Positions 11,378 to 23,286 of a DNA stretch of 64,000 bases are shown one piece after another. The stretch is from Syncephalastrum monosporum B8922. Its lineage: Eukaryota > Mucoromycota > Mucoromycetes > Mucorales > Syncephalastraceae. Made by a program: the position numbers and the translations under genes. The stretch is from the NCBI GenBank assembly GCA_000697355.1, contig JNEN01000636.1:18319-82318 (forward strand), given 5' to 3'. Under the pieces are notes generated by a model, which was not told where the DNA came from, made no database searches, and saw only the letters and a program-made list of their open reading frames with translations. Within the stretch, counting starts at the first letter, position 1; the number at the start of each line of letters is the position of its first letter.

Positions 11378-13362
11378 ATGGCTATTCGTTCCAGGCTCCA
11401 GATTCTCGTCAGTGGTAAAAAGACTGACGCGCTTGACGAGGAATTGCCCGCAGCAGACATTGAAACTCCTACTGGCAAAAAGACCGCTGCTGCCAAAGAC
11501 AACGATACCAGCATACATGATAGTAGCAGCGATGAGGCATCTCCCAGCCAGAGCGTCCAAACTGGTGTCCAGAAGATCCAAGCTGTAACTTTGGTCTGGT
11601 CCAAGTGGTCCCTGGTCGCAGTTCTGTGCTTGTACGTTTCTCTTCACATATTTATCTCAATTCTAGACCGATTACCTAATGATATGCTGGAGGCTTTGGC
11701 TTGTCACCTTAGCCAATGGATTCAGAACAGCCATTCTCTACAGCCTGACCCCGTATGCCACCAGCGATTTTCAGGCCCATTCGCTTTTGACTGTCATCAA
11801 TATCGTTTCCGGTGCTATGACATCTGCCCTGTATATCCCTGTGGCCAAGCTTGTAGATGTCTGGGGTCGTGCTGAGGGCTGGTTACTCATGGTCGGTTTA
11901 TCGACTCTGGGTTTGATTATGATGGCGGCATCTAAGAACCTAGAAACCTACTGTGCTGCGGACGTGAGACCCTCTAAGATTATTTTAATGGCAAGTGCTA
12001 ATTGTTTGGTGCGAGGTAGGTCTTCTACTCGGTTGGTTTCGCTGGGATGAATTATATTCTATGTGTCTTGGCCGCCGATATTACCAACCTAAAGAATCGT
12101 GGTATCGCTTTTGCTTTTACCTCGTCTCCATATATGATCACAGCTTTTGCCGGCTCAAAGGCTGCTGAGAAGTTCTTGGTCAATGTCGACTGGCGTTGGG
12201 GCTTTGGTGCTTTCGCTGTTATTTTCCCCGTCGTTGCTTCCCCTGTCTACGTCGTCCTGAAGGTTGGAATGAATAGGGCTGAAAAGCAAGGAATTATTAC
12301 TCCTGAAGAACACCACGGTCAAAGCTTTCTGGAGAGTACAAAGCATTATTTTTTTGCCTTTGATAGTAAGCGCAACCGCGACTTTTCTCCCTCATCCTAA
12401 CCAGGGCACTAAAGGTTTTTTATTCCACAGTTCCTGGAGTCATCCTCCTCGCAGGCGGCCTCACTGTGTTCCTCCTACCCTTCACCCTGGCAAGCTCTGC
12501 CCCCGACGGTTGGAAAACGGATTATATTATCGCCATGATTGTGACTGGCTTCGTCGTCATGGTTCTCTTTGTCTTATATCAGGTCTACTTCGCCCCCATG
12601 CCATTCCTCAAGTACGAATTCCTCACCGATCGGACTGTCATTGGCGCCTGTCTCCTTGACGCAACCTATCAGATGTCCTACTATTGCTGGAACAGCTACT
12701 TCAACTCCTTCCTCCAGGTCGTCAGCAACCTTAATGTCGCTGAAGCTGGTTACGTCGGCAGTACCTTCCAGGTTGTCTCTGGTGTCCTCCTCTTCATGGT
12801 TGGCTTCGCCATCCGAAAAACCGGATACTTCCGCTGGCTTCTGTTCATCGGTGTTCCCCTTTATATCTTCGCCCAGGGTCTCATGATCCACTTCCGGCAG
12901 CCAAATCAATATATCGGATACATTGTCATGTGCGAGATTTTCATCTCCATCGGTGGTTCCGTTTTCACTCTGATCATGCAGCTGGCTGTCCTTGCAGCAG
13001 TCGACCACCAACACGTCGCCGCCGCACTCGCCGTCCTTTTCATCTCCGGTGGTATTGGAGGGTCTATCGGTAATGCCATTTCCGGCGCTATCTGGACAAA
13101 CACTTTCCTGCCGGCCCTGCAACGCAAACTCCCTGAATCTGCGCAGTCCCAGGTCTTGACCATCTACTCCAGTCTCCCCACCCAGCTTTCCTACGCAATA
13201 GACACACCCGAACGCCTAGCGATCCAGGAATCCTATGGATACGCCCAGACGAGAATGTTAGCTGCCGGAACCGGACTAATGGTGCTCAGCTTCATCTGGG
13301 TGGCCATGATTCGCAACTACAACGTGAAGCAAATGACCCAGACCAAGGGTGTTGTTTTCTAG
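11378..13362 (+). CDS. Siderophore-iron transporter of the SIT/ARN major facilitator family
   Basis: Proton-coupled uptake of ferric siderophores at the plasma membrane (family role). About 600 aa from four exons: 11378-11631, 11693-11963, 12020-12365 and 12431-13362. Junctions use GTACGT, GTGAGA and GTAAGC donors and keep frame. The N-terminus (about 75 aa) is hydrophilic and Ser/Asp-rich, as usual for SIT proteins, then about 14 hydrophobic segments follow. Family marks include LANGFRTAILYSLTPYATSD in the first helices, VDVWGRAEG in the loop after helix 2, and YYCWNSYFNSFLQVV in the second half. The C-terminus is short. An exact iron-GATA box in the promoter fits repression when iron is plentiful. 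The siderophore carried is unknown. Confidence 0.93.
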
Positions 13363-14105
13363 GCTGGACTATTAGGCTTCTCGTGTGAGTATACAACGTC
13401 GCAGTAAACAATTTCTCTGTCTTGTCTAGCTTGTGAGGCGTAGAACATAATAAATATAATGAATTATATATTACACGCAACATTTCCACGCGCTCATATT
13501 ACATATATATAGCAGCGTGAACACACATTATTGTTTCGTGATGAAAGTCTATAAATTTTGAAGCCCGTCTTACAGTCAGTCATCAAATGATAAAATTGAT
13601 CATATTTTAATGAATATCATTATCCTTATCTGCTACATTCGATGTTAGACATTCCACAAGGAAACAGCTCAAAGGTTATAATAGCAATTAGCAATCGCAG
13701 CGCATCCATATCTTGTTGTACTGGTTGTTATTGAATTTTCGTATTAGATGAAGTCATGCGATCTATACTCTGATCTGTGTATCGACTTTGTACTTATCAG
13801 AAGAAAAAAAGAGCTATAAAATTACAACGCTATAAGCAAAGCTGGTAAATACACATATGCAAACAGTCAAATCCGTATGACAGTGTACTTGTGTATGAGA
13901 AGTGTTTATAAAGAACCTGGGTTTATGAGTACTGTATAGAATGTCATCATTAAGAACGAATGAAAAGAAAAAACAAATAAATGGGAATTGATAGGAGTGA
14001 TAACGTAGAAACGAAAGAAAATATACAAACGATGGTAGATAGGGGACATTACTATGATACAACAACATTATAAAGAACATAAGACTTGCAAAAAGAACAT
14101 GAAGA
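13363..14105. other. Convergent 3' spacer
   Basis: AT-rich DNA between the 3' ends of the siderophore permease and the Ca2+-ATPase. I see no gene, repeat or RNA. Confidence 0.6.
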
Positions 14106-17100
14106 TCAGGGCGTGGTTTCATCCGCAGGTGTGACAATGGTAATAGGCACATCCGCCTTTTCCTCTGCTTTGGCGTTATGGGTATACACAGCGTCGTCCG
14201 AGTGACCTGTCATGTAGAGGCTTGGCACAAGAGGTGCCTCGCCGAGATAGCGCTGGCGCGTCGTCGGATTACGGAATAAGAAACCAAACCAGCGGTCGGG
14301 GATCAGACGAATCAATGCGCCCACTGGCAGCGAGAACATGCCGATCACTATCGCGATCGCCCACTGCGGGCCACCGATGCGCGTCACCTGGAAAGCGACG
14401 TCGCCAAAGTTGACAATGATGGCCTGACAAATGACGCATAGGAAGAAGATGATGATAAAGAACTTGTTGGACAGGATATTGTGGAAGACGTTGAACTTGC
14501 TATCAATGCGTCGGCAGCTGAAGGGTAAAAGGAAAGGTGAGAATTTGGAATAGGAGAGTGGTTACACATACTTGATTTCGTTGAAAATCTGACAGAACAC
14601 AAAGGTGTTGAATACAATGGTCTGGAGGACGACGTCTTCGGGGTCATAGTCGAGAATATTGCTGTACAGTAGGACAAACGTGACGATGACCTGGAAGACG
14701 GCTTGGCCGATAATCATTTTCCACATTTTGAGACTGATCAGGGGCGCCGACTTTGGTGTGGGTGCACGATCCAGCAGCTCTTCGGTCGGCGGGTCCGTTG
14801 CGAGCGCGAGCGCGGCCAAAGTATCCATAATGAGATTGACCCACAGGAGCTGTATCGCGGTCAGGACCGATTTTTGCTTCTCGCTTGCCACGCCCGAGAT
14901 GAACGTGAGCACGACGGCTGTCACGTTGACAGTCAGCTGAAACTCGAGAAATTTGCGCACCGCGTCATTGACACAGCGGCCCCACATGATGGCTTTGACG
15001 ATGCTCGAGAAATTATCGTCCATCAGGATGATACTTGACGCCTCCTTGGCAACCTCTGTACCGGCAATGCCCATGGAGAATCCGACGTCGGCAAGCTTGA
15101 GGGCGGGGCCATCGTTCGTGCCGTCGCCGGTAACGGCTACCGTCTCACCCAGCTCCTTGAGGCGCTCGACCAGGATACGCTTGTCTTCGGGGCTCGAACG
15201 CGCCAGTACCTGCAGACGCGGTAGAACCGCATCCATTTCTGCGGGAGAAAGGTGCCGGAATGTAGGCCCCTCCATAACGAGACCACCCGGTGTATAGATC
15301 TCGCACTGCTTGGCGATGCTCTTGGCCGTGATAACATTGTCGCCTGTCACCATACGCACAAAGACACCAGCTTTTTGACATGCCTTGACGGCTTCCTTAA
15401 CACCCGGGCGTAGAGGGTCCTCGATGCCGACGATGCCAATCAGGGTCAACCCATTGTCGTGTACGAGGTCATCATAGGGTACTTCGTCGTCGTCCGTCGA
15501 GCTACCTGTTGCTTTGGTGGGAGGCCAGTGGACAAAGTCGCGGTAGGCAATGGCCAGCGTGCGCAGACTGCGTGAGGCATAGTCTTGAATGACGGCCTCA
15601 AGCTGGGTTCGGTCGTCGGCAGTGAGCTTGCGCTGATTCACGCGCGTGCCCGATGCATCCTGGCCATCCACGATCTGAGAACACTTGTCTAGCATGATTT
15701 CGGACGCGCCCTTGAAATGACCGCGCAACATGTCGTCTTCAACACGAATGACGGTCGCCATAGCCTTGCGGTCAGAGCTGAACGGGAACACTTGCTCGAG
15801 TGCATAGCGCTCGCGCACGCTATGAAAATGCTCTGCGCCATAATCGAGCGAGAACGTCAAGAGCGCGGTCTCGGTCTTGTTGCCTACGATGCTGGGATCC
15901 CCCTTTTCATCGAGGCCTTCAAATGCCGTGCTGTTGGTCGCGATCGCCTGTGTCAGCAGATCCAAGACTGGCTTGGGTGTCTTGTCGCGAACATGCTGGA
16001 TATCCTCCTCGTCCTCCTTCTCGTCTGTATCTCGTGCGAATCGCAAAAAGTTGCCGATACTAGCAGCCACAACAGTCATCTTGTTTTGCGTCAGTGTACC
16101 GGTCTTGTCAGAGCACACGGTGGTGGCGTTGCCCATGGTTTCACAAGAGGCGAGGACACGGACCAGGTTATTGTCCTTAAGCATGCGCTGAGTTGCATAA
16201 GCAAGCGCTAAAAAAAAGTCAGATTATACTAGTGTATATAAATTTCAAAAGCTTACCCAATGTTACTGCAAGCGGCAAACCCTCGGGGACCGCGACCACA
16301 ATGACGGTAACGACGACAATCAGGATCGACATGATATCTTGGACGATTTCGGTTGGTTCGGTCGGAATATAATACCGATAGCCCACAAAATAGCGAATCA
16401 GGAGTACAATAAGCATCACAATTGCCGCGCGTGAGCCCAACTTGGTGATCATCTCTGCTAAGCCGTTGAGCTTGACTTGGAGCGGGGTCATCTCGTTTTC
16501 GGTCCGGAGGGCCATCATGGTGCGGCCGTGGTACGAATGGACACCCACACCAGTAACGATATAGGTCGCGACGCCTTCAATCACTTTAGACCCCGAAATG
16601 ATGAATGGATCGGGCGAGCTGCGCGAAGGAGCCTTGTCCTCCACATGGGTAGCAGAAGAGGATGAAGATATGGAGGAGCGTGGTTGGTTAAATGGCAGCT
16701 GAAGCGTGTCCTGCTTGGTGGTATGCTGGATACAGGCGTCGTACGACAGTTTGCGGACGGCATCTGACTCGCCCGTGGCAGCGGATTCATCGCATTTCAA
16801 GTTGTGGCCCTCGATAAATATACCATCAGCCGCAACAATGTCGCCTGGCTCAAGATGTAGAATATCGCCCACTTGGATGTTATGGATGGAAACCATCTGG
16901 ATCGTGCTTTCCCGTGTTGCCTGGAATCCAATTTTATTATGGTGAGCATGATGATGCAAGTTTGGATCATCTGTTTACCTTGATGAGACGGTCTTCTTTC
17001 TTGGCGTTCAGCTTTCGAAACTGGCGCTCCTTTTGAAAATCATTGATGCTACCAACAAGCACGACAATGATAATGGCCACGATAATGGCCACGCCCTCGA

Positions 17101-17713
17101 CCCACTTGACACCCGCAATCTTGTTGCCATTTGCATCGTATTCGGGCACCGCAATATCCTCGTAAAGCCCGACCGCGAGTGAAACAATGGCAGCCACCGC
17201 CAATAGGATCTGTGCAAAAACAAAAAAAAAAAAGGTCAGCAAATGAATGTGACACCTTAAGGAACATACCAAGGTCTTGTCCTTGAACGCGAGCCACATC
17301 AGGCCCAGGATGCCTTTGGTTTCAGGCTCGGGTAATACATTGAGGCCGAACACGGCCGTGCGCAGGTCCATGTTGTTTTGTTTGGGGAAGGCATGTTTTT
17401 CGTTCTGAAAGGAGATACCTGAATCGATCTCAGCTGCAGGTGACAGGCCTGTTGTCAGATCGACAAATAAGCCGCGTGCAACACCTTCAATGCCGCCAAA
17501 GGCGGTGAGGAGGTTCAAATTCTTCGGATCCATCAAAGCCGCAAGTTGGGTGGGCACAAACGCAAAAGGGTTGTTGGGGTCTGTGTGAGGTGTGGTGAGA
17601 TCAACTCGCATGTCGAGCCGTGTCTCGTCCGTAGTCGGGGTGGGTATATTTGGATCATCAAGCTGTTGTGATTCAGTCGTGGTGGTGGTAATGGCGGGCG
17701 GCTTTTTGGGCAT
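14106..17713 (-). CDS. PMC1: PMC1/PMCA-type P2B calcium-transporting ATPase
   Basis: Pumps cytosolic Ca2+ out, in fungi usually into the vacuole. About 1128 aa from five exons: 17713-17270, 17209-16979, 16920-16257, 16207-14572 and 14517-14106. The N-terminus has the family segment NLLTAFGGIEGVARGL. The actuator motif TGES is near residue 274, PEGLP precedes helix 4's partner segment, the phosphorylation site is CSDKTGTLT (Asp about 480), and the hinge GDGTNDGPALK is at about 807. The C-terminal helices include NEINCRRID across the last splice. The tail after the last helix is short, as in fungal PMC1, without an obvious long calmodulin-binding extension. The first intron is exactly 60 nt with no stop, so its retention would add 20 residues. 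The neighbouring SNF2 gene lies in the same orientation but is independent. Confidence 0.95.
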
Positions 17714-18418
17714 GATGAAGGATAGTATGGAGAAGGAAAAAGCGACCCAGGAAAAAAAACGAGATTAATAAAGAGGTCCCTCTTTATATACAATTCTGAA
17801 TGACATGCCTCTTTCTGGAAATAGAGTGCGAATAAAAATCAAGTCATCCATTGTACAGTTTTCGGAGGACACAAAGAAGAACTTCGACAAGAAGGCGGCT
17901 CTTGAAAATACCAGCAGAAGTTTCTGAGACTTCGTCTGACCGCGGCGCGTGCTGGTGGCCGTGTACTGCACTTTAACTCACCTTTGCCTAATTGGGCTCG
18001 ACTGAGAATCGCGGGAACTCTCTGCTGTCCACTCGCTGCTTTGAGTGCACCAGCATTCCAATACAAGCATTGTCAACAGAACCTTCCAAAGAAAATCATG
18101 TCCTTTTTCATGTGCATGTCATTCTCCGCCTTCGTTCATTCTACATTGGTGTCAATAAGAATAAACATTACCATGGTCACACATACACGCCTGGGATTCT
18201 CACAAATTAGTAGAATAGCTGCCTTATTTGGAAGTCCCCGGAGTAGACACCCACAAGATCGACGCTCCAAACCCAGCATCGTGGAATTCGGTTTGTGCAT
18301 AGACAACAAAGACGAAGAGCAATGCACTTTCAGATTTTATTAGCATCGTAAGATTAGAAATGATGGAAAGAGCAAGAAACAAAAACAGAAACGAAAGAGA
18401 GAGTGAGAGGGGCCCAGC
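17714..18418. other. Spacer between PMC1-like and SNF2-like genes
   Basis: It holds the upstream region of the Ca2+-ATPase and the 3' flank of the SNF2 gene. No coding or repeat signal is seen. Confidence 0.55.
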
Positions 18419-21400
18419 TTAGAGATCAAAGAGCGACTTGATTTCTTCTATGGTCAGCTTAGTGTTCTTGAGCGTACCATCGCCGAGCGCGCCACGGGCC
18501 ATCATGGCCTTTTGGTTCTGTAGAGCAACAATCTTCTGCTCCATTGTGTCGGCAATCATAAGGCGCACGACCTGGACCGGAAGGCGCTGGCCTATACGAT
18601 GGACCCGATCGATCGCTTGGTCTAACAAACAAGATATTTAGCATATTTTGGGGAGGTTATGTCATCTTCCCTACCTTCTACTGCAGGATTCCACCATACA
18701 TCCATGAGGATCACACGGTTCGCAGCCGTCAGGTTCAGCCTTGAGGATGTCGCATGAGTTCCATGTACGTGCAGACAGAGAGTTTGTGTGTGTTTTCATA
18801 TTTACCCCAATGACCCGCACTTGAGCGAGATGAGCATCACCCGACATTCGGGGTCTCCACGGAGCCTCGCAAGGCTCTTTTCGCGTTGGTTGTTCGGCAT
18901 GAACCCATCATCTACACGCAAAAAGGAAAGATACGCATTTTTCTGTTCAGAAACAAAATGACATCGGTCACACAAAACCTTACATCGAACAAACTGAAAG
19001 CCGCACTTGCGGAGAGGGTCCTCAAGAAGGTCGAGCATCGACGTGAATTGCGAGAAAATGATGGTTTTTTCTCCGGGTGCTCGGGCGCGTGTTTCGGTCA
19101 AAATCTTTAGCACTTGCGAGACTTTTGTCGAGGTCACGAAGTGGCCTTCGGGCAGCGTCGCGTCGATCGCGCCTGTGTGTAACTTTTGAGGCTCCGTGCT
19201 CTTCTGTAAAAGCTGGGTACAGGCATCACAAAAAGATTCATAAATCGTGCTTGCCCGTCGGATCGACCTAAATTGTAAAAAATATAAAAAAAAATAGTGT
19301 CATTCGAACATTCTACTGAGGTGAAGGGGCATATTTCTTTGTGCCTTACCGCCCACACAGTTGGCACGTTTGCCGAGTGGATGGCACCTGAGACGCACCG
19401 GACCAGCCCAGGCCTCGGGCCACATTGGCCATCATGTCTCGTGCCGCCGTCGCTTCATTGGGCTCACGTGGCGATGACGTCTCGCCATTGTCGGCAGAGT
19501 TAATGATACCGCCGCCGTCGTCTTTCACCAGGGCTTTTAGCACGAGCTGGGGATGGTTGCATGCCTGGCGAAGACGCAGAATCATGCACAGCATATTGAC
19601 ATAACTGCTCTCTCTGTTCTTGCCACCCTGCACTAGCTTTTGAACGACAGCACGCGTCCTGCTTGAAATCATGTCGTACAGAAATCGTTCTTCAGATGTG
19701 AACGTCAAGAGAATATCTGTCTTGTAGCGAGGTGGCAGATTGAGTGACAGTTGTTTGGAAAGCTGGGGCGTGTCTGACTTGGTTGCATCGTCTGGTTTTG
19801 TGTCCTGTACGGGGGTATCCTGCGCATCGTGGAAGAGTTGCTTGGTACGACGCAGCATGACCGCCATCAGAACGGCCCGGAGACGGTCCAGTGCGATCTG
19901 GGTCTCGCCGTCGTTTAAAGGTTTGGAGATGCTGCGCCGAAATGTCGGGTAGTCGCTGAGGGGCTGAACGCGCAAGAAGCGAATCAGACTGTAGAGTTCA
20001 TCGGCCGAGTTTTGCAGCGGCGTGCCGGTTACGCACCATCGCTTTTGGCTTCTCAATGTGTAAGCTGCTTTGGCGGAGCGTGTAGCCCTATTTTTAATCT
20101 GCTGTGCTTCGTCTATTGAAGAGTCAGATGGGTGCATTTAAAAAGAACCATTTCATATCACTCTTACCCAATACCACACGGTACCAATCAATATGGAAAA
20201 GCGGGCCATAGCCCTCATCGATGCGGGAGCTCTCATCCTCGCTCAAACCGGGTGAGGTCATCCGGCTGCTGGGGCTACTCGCGCCACTTGCGCCACTTGC
20301 GCCACTTGCGCTCGAAGTCTGAGTCAAGTCCGGCTTAATGTCATATTTGCTGGCTCGTGGTACACCGCTTATAGCGGTCCCTTTCGGGAAATCGCTCGAT
20401 AGTATGTGGTATGTTGTGATGACGACGTCATACGACTTCAGTTTCTCAATATCTACAGGAAGATGTGAGTTGACGGTTGTCTTGGATGGATTTAGATCAG
20501 CTACCTCGGGTACGTGTCTGGCCATGATGGACGAGCACCTTGAGCCGGCCATCTGCCGTCTTGTCGCTGAACTCTTGAGCCCATTGCTGTATCAAAGCCA
20601 AGGGACAGACGATGAGCGTCCGCTGCGGTTCGCCTCCTGGTTTCTCTCGTGCCTGATTGAGTGTAGTCAGGACGAGACCGATCGTCTGAATTGTCTTGCC
20701 AAGGCCCATCTATTGCTTTGGTTCAGTACCATACATCAGGGTATCTATCTTTCTGTTTATATGTCTTACATCCTAATTGAGACGTGTTAGCACAGCCGAG
20801 ACTTGTAGCAATTTATCCACTTACATCGGCCAGAATACCGCCATTGCTCGTCTTATTCTCTTCACGATCGGCCATCCACAAAATGCCGGTCTCTTGATGG
20901 GGAAGCAAGTTGACATTCATGCCCTCGATCTCCAACCTGGAGTCGTCTTGCTCCTCGTCGCTGTCCTCGACCACGATGGCGGACCGGTCTGTTTCACCGT
21001 TGGCGGTATCTTTCCGCTTCTTCTTCAGCAGCTTGACATCCTGCGGGATACTGTCGAGCAACAAGGTGATATCACGCCGGGCCTGTTCCGCATCCGGTGG
21101 TTCAGCCATGGGCAAACTTCCAGGGGACGCGACAAAACGCGCCCGGCCTCTCTGGGGGGATGAGCGATAGCCGCTCCCAAAAGAGGAGCCGGATGAGTCA
21201 ATGGTAACATGGGGGTTATCATAGCGACAGGCAGGGTTGTACAAGGGCGGTGCCTGGAAGATTTGATGGTACATGCGGAAGAGCCTGCCGATACCCTCTT
21301 TGTGGACGGGCAGACAGTACATGATGAGAAGGAGAGGCGTGCGAGACGGTGTGGCTTTGCCGCGTGGGATGAGGGCGTCCCACCAGGCCATGCCGCGGTC

Positions 21401-22438
21401 TGCGACGGGGCCCAGCGCACGTGTGGCTTCGTACATGACCCAACCGTACTAAGAAAGAGAGAGAGAGTTTGTGTTGGATAACAGATCAGACAATGTGGAA
21501 GACTTACAAATTTGGGCGGTTTGGTACGCGAAAAAATGGAGAAGGCTATGGTCTGTATGAGAACGGGTGTATGCCTAGAGTTGAGCACAGTACTCTGCAC
21601 TTACAGTAATTGCCATCTTTCTGTCTCCCGTCCGCCTTGACGGTGACAGGTTCGTACTGCTCGTCTCGGACCAGGTTCAATGGCCTGACGGAAACGATTT
21701 CAGAGGTGATCATGCCGAGACAGACGTTCTTTGTTGATCGGTATTCGTCTATCATGATATCATCATCGTTCTCATTTCCAAACGATTGCATGCCTTGAGG
21801 CGAGGTCAGGGTAGGTTCGACAAGGTGGTGCTGTTGGTGCTGCTGATGCTGGTATCGCAGATAGTCGAGTTGGTTTGCGTACGCGGGCTGGACGGACAAG
21901 GGCGTGATAAATGGAGGCGGGTGCTGCAGACGCATAGACGACGACGACGACGATTGAGAGTGGTGTCGACGGGAGGACGAGGATGAAGTGTTGCGTTGAT
22001 ATGAATTTAAATTCTGCTGCCTTTGGGTTAAACACCTGTCAGGGGAGAAAAACAGACTCTTTTTTTTTTACTCATTCTTGCCCATACCTGGTGCTCTGAA
22101 TCTTCAGGGATTGAAGCCGGGGTGGATCGTGGCGAGCGATCCCTGTTGAATTCCTGGCTGACCCGGCGTCGCTTGGGAGAATCAGGTGTTTTGGAAGGGG
22201 AGTCTAAGTCGACCGGACTGGCCTCGTCTTCGCTGCTCATATCGCCACTGTCCGAGAGCACAATGAGATTCAGGTTGGGCATAGGCGTCGACGACGAGGT
22301 CATGGCGGTGGGAATGCAATCCACGTTGGAGTACATTGCTTGGGAAGGATAGGTCCGCTTGGACGACGAGGAGGACGAAGCAGAGGAAGGAGGGGAGTTC
22401 AAAGATGTGAAGCGTCGTTGCTGGTTCGGTTGAGTCAT
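18419..22438 (-). CDS. SNF2-family ATPase with HIRAN-like and zinc-finger segments (ULS1/HLTF-like)
   Basis: Chromatin/DNA translocase of the Rad5/16 branch. Eleven exons: 22438-22088, about 22016-21594, 21552-21508, 21448-20825, 20709-20505, 20452-20168, 20112-19350, 19267-18984, 18911-18806, 18739-18675 and 18621-18419; about 1117 aa. The Ser-rich N-terminus is followed by a conserved block, NVCLGMITSEIVSV to about residue 340, that resembles the HIRAN region. Then come motif I GLGKT (about 483), motif II DEAQ (about 645), and RRTKQ. A Cys pair CQLC (894-897) and another CDAC (912-915) sit where this subfamily has its RING. The helicase C half has IIFSQFTSMLDLL, LNLTAANRVI and HRIGQ. An SGA-repeat, Ser-rich insert precedes DEAQ. 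The exon 2-3 junction is uncertain. The start is the ATG at 22438; an upstream extension through a CA repeat is rejected. Confidence 0.88.
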
Positions 22439-23286
22439 TCTACTGCATAACGTCGCACACACACACACACACCAATGTCAAGGGATATATTACTCGCCTG
22501 TCTGTCGAGATAAAGAATTCAGCTTGCCTCCTGCTCCCTGTCTACTTCTTTTTTTCCCTTACAAATGCGCGCGCGTGTTTCCTAAGCCGGAAAGAAAGCC
22601 AAAGAAAAGCTATCAAAAGAAAGAAGCCACGGGTTCAGTCGTGGTTCGCGGGCAACACACAGAAAAAATAAAAAAGAGAGAGACAGCGAAGCTCAAAACA
22701 CATCACATGGTCTATGGTTTTTCCGTCACATGACCTAGTCATGTGGTGTATCTTTTGCAGCTTCAAAAGTAAAAGACTGAAAGCGAAGCCCCGACGTGCG
22801 GATGAGATAAAGCGAGCAAAAGCACCGCGTACAAGAACAGCAAACAAAAGTACGAAGGGGAAACACGAAGGAAGAAAAGAAAGGAAGAAAGAAGAGGCGA
22901 ATTAGGTCGATATAGATAAGAACTGGGAGCATGGCAGCAGCATCAATAGCGAGTGGCCCCAAATCATACATTTTATGATGTCGTGTCACACATAAGGAGT
23001 CAAGGAAAGACGAAAAAAAAAAGAGATTCCTTATTTGATCTGTATCCCATCTCATTTTCATATCCAAGGAACGGCCCCATATAGGAGAAGACAGGGCCGG
23101 GCGAGTGAAAATTGACACATTTTCGCTTTACGCACGCCATACGCAATCCAGGGAACGACCGCACCAGTAAAATCAGTAAAAGATAATGTCGGCATCTCAA
23201 TTTCAGAGACTTTCCGCTTTCCACCCTCGTCGTGCCAGGCCAAAAAATGAAACGCTGTGTGTTTTCTCTTTTCTAACACGTCCGTC
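22439..23286. promoter_or_regulatory. Divergent intergenic region between SNF2-like gene and SQR
   Basis: It contains a (CA)n microsatellite at about 22448-22472 just upstream of the SNF2 start, and purine-rich tracts near 22860-22900. It presumably holds both promoters. No TATA box stands out. Confidence 0.45.

Noticed and set aside
22439..22468. N-terminal extension of the SNF2 protein
   Set aside because: It would be translated from a CA microsatellite and starts at a non-ATG codon. The ATG at 22438 is better.
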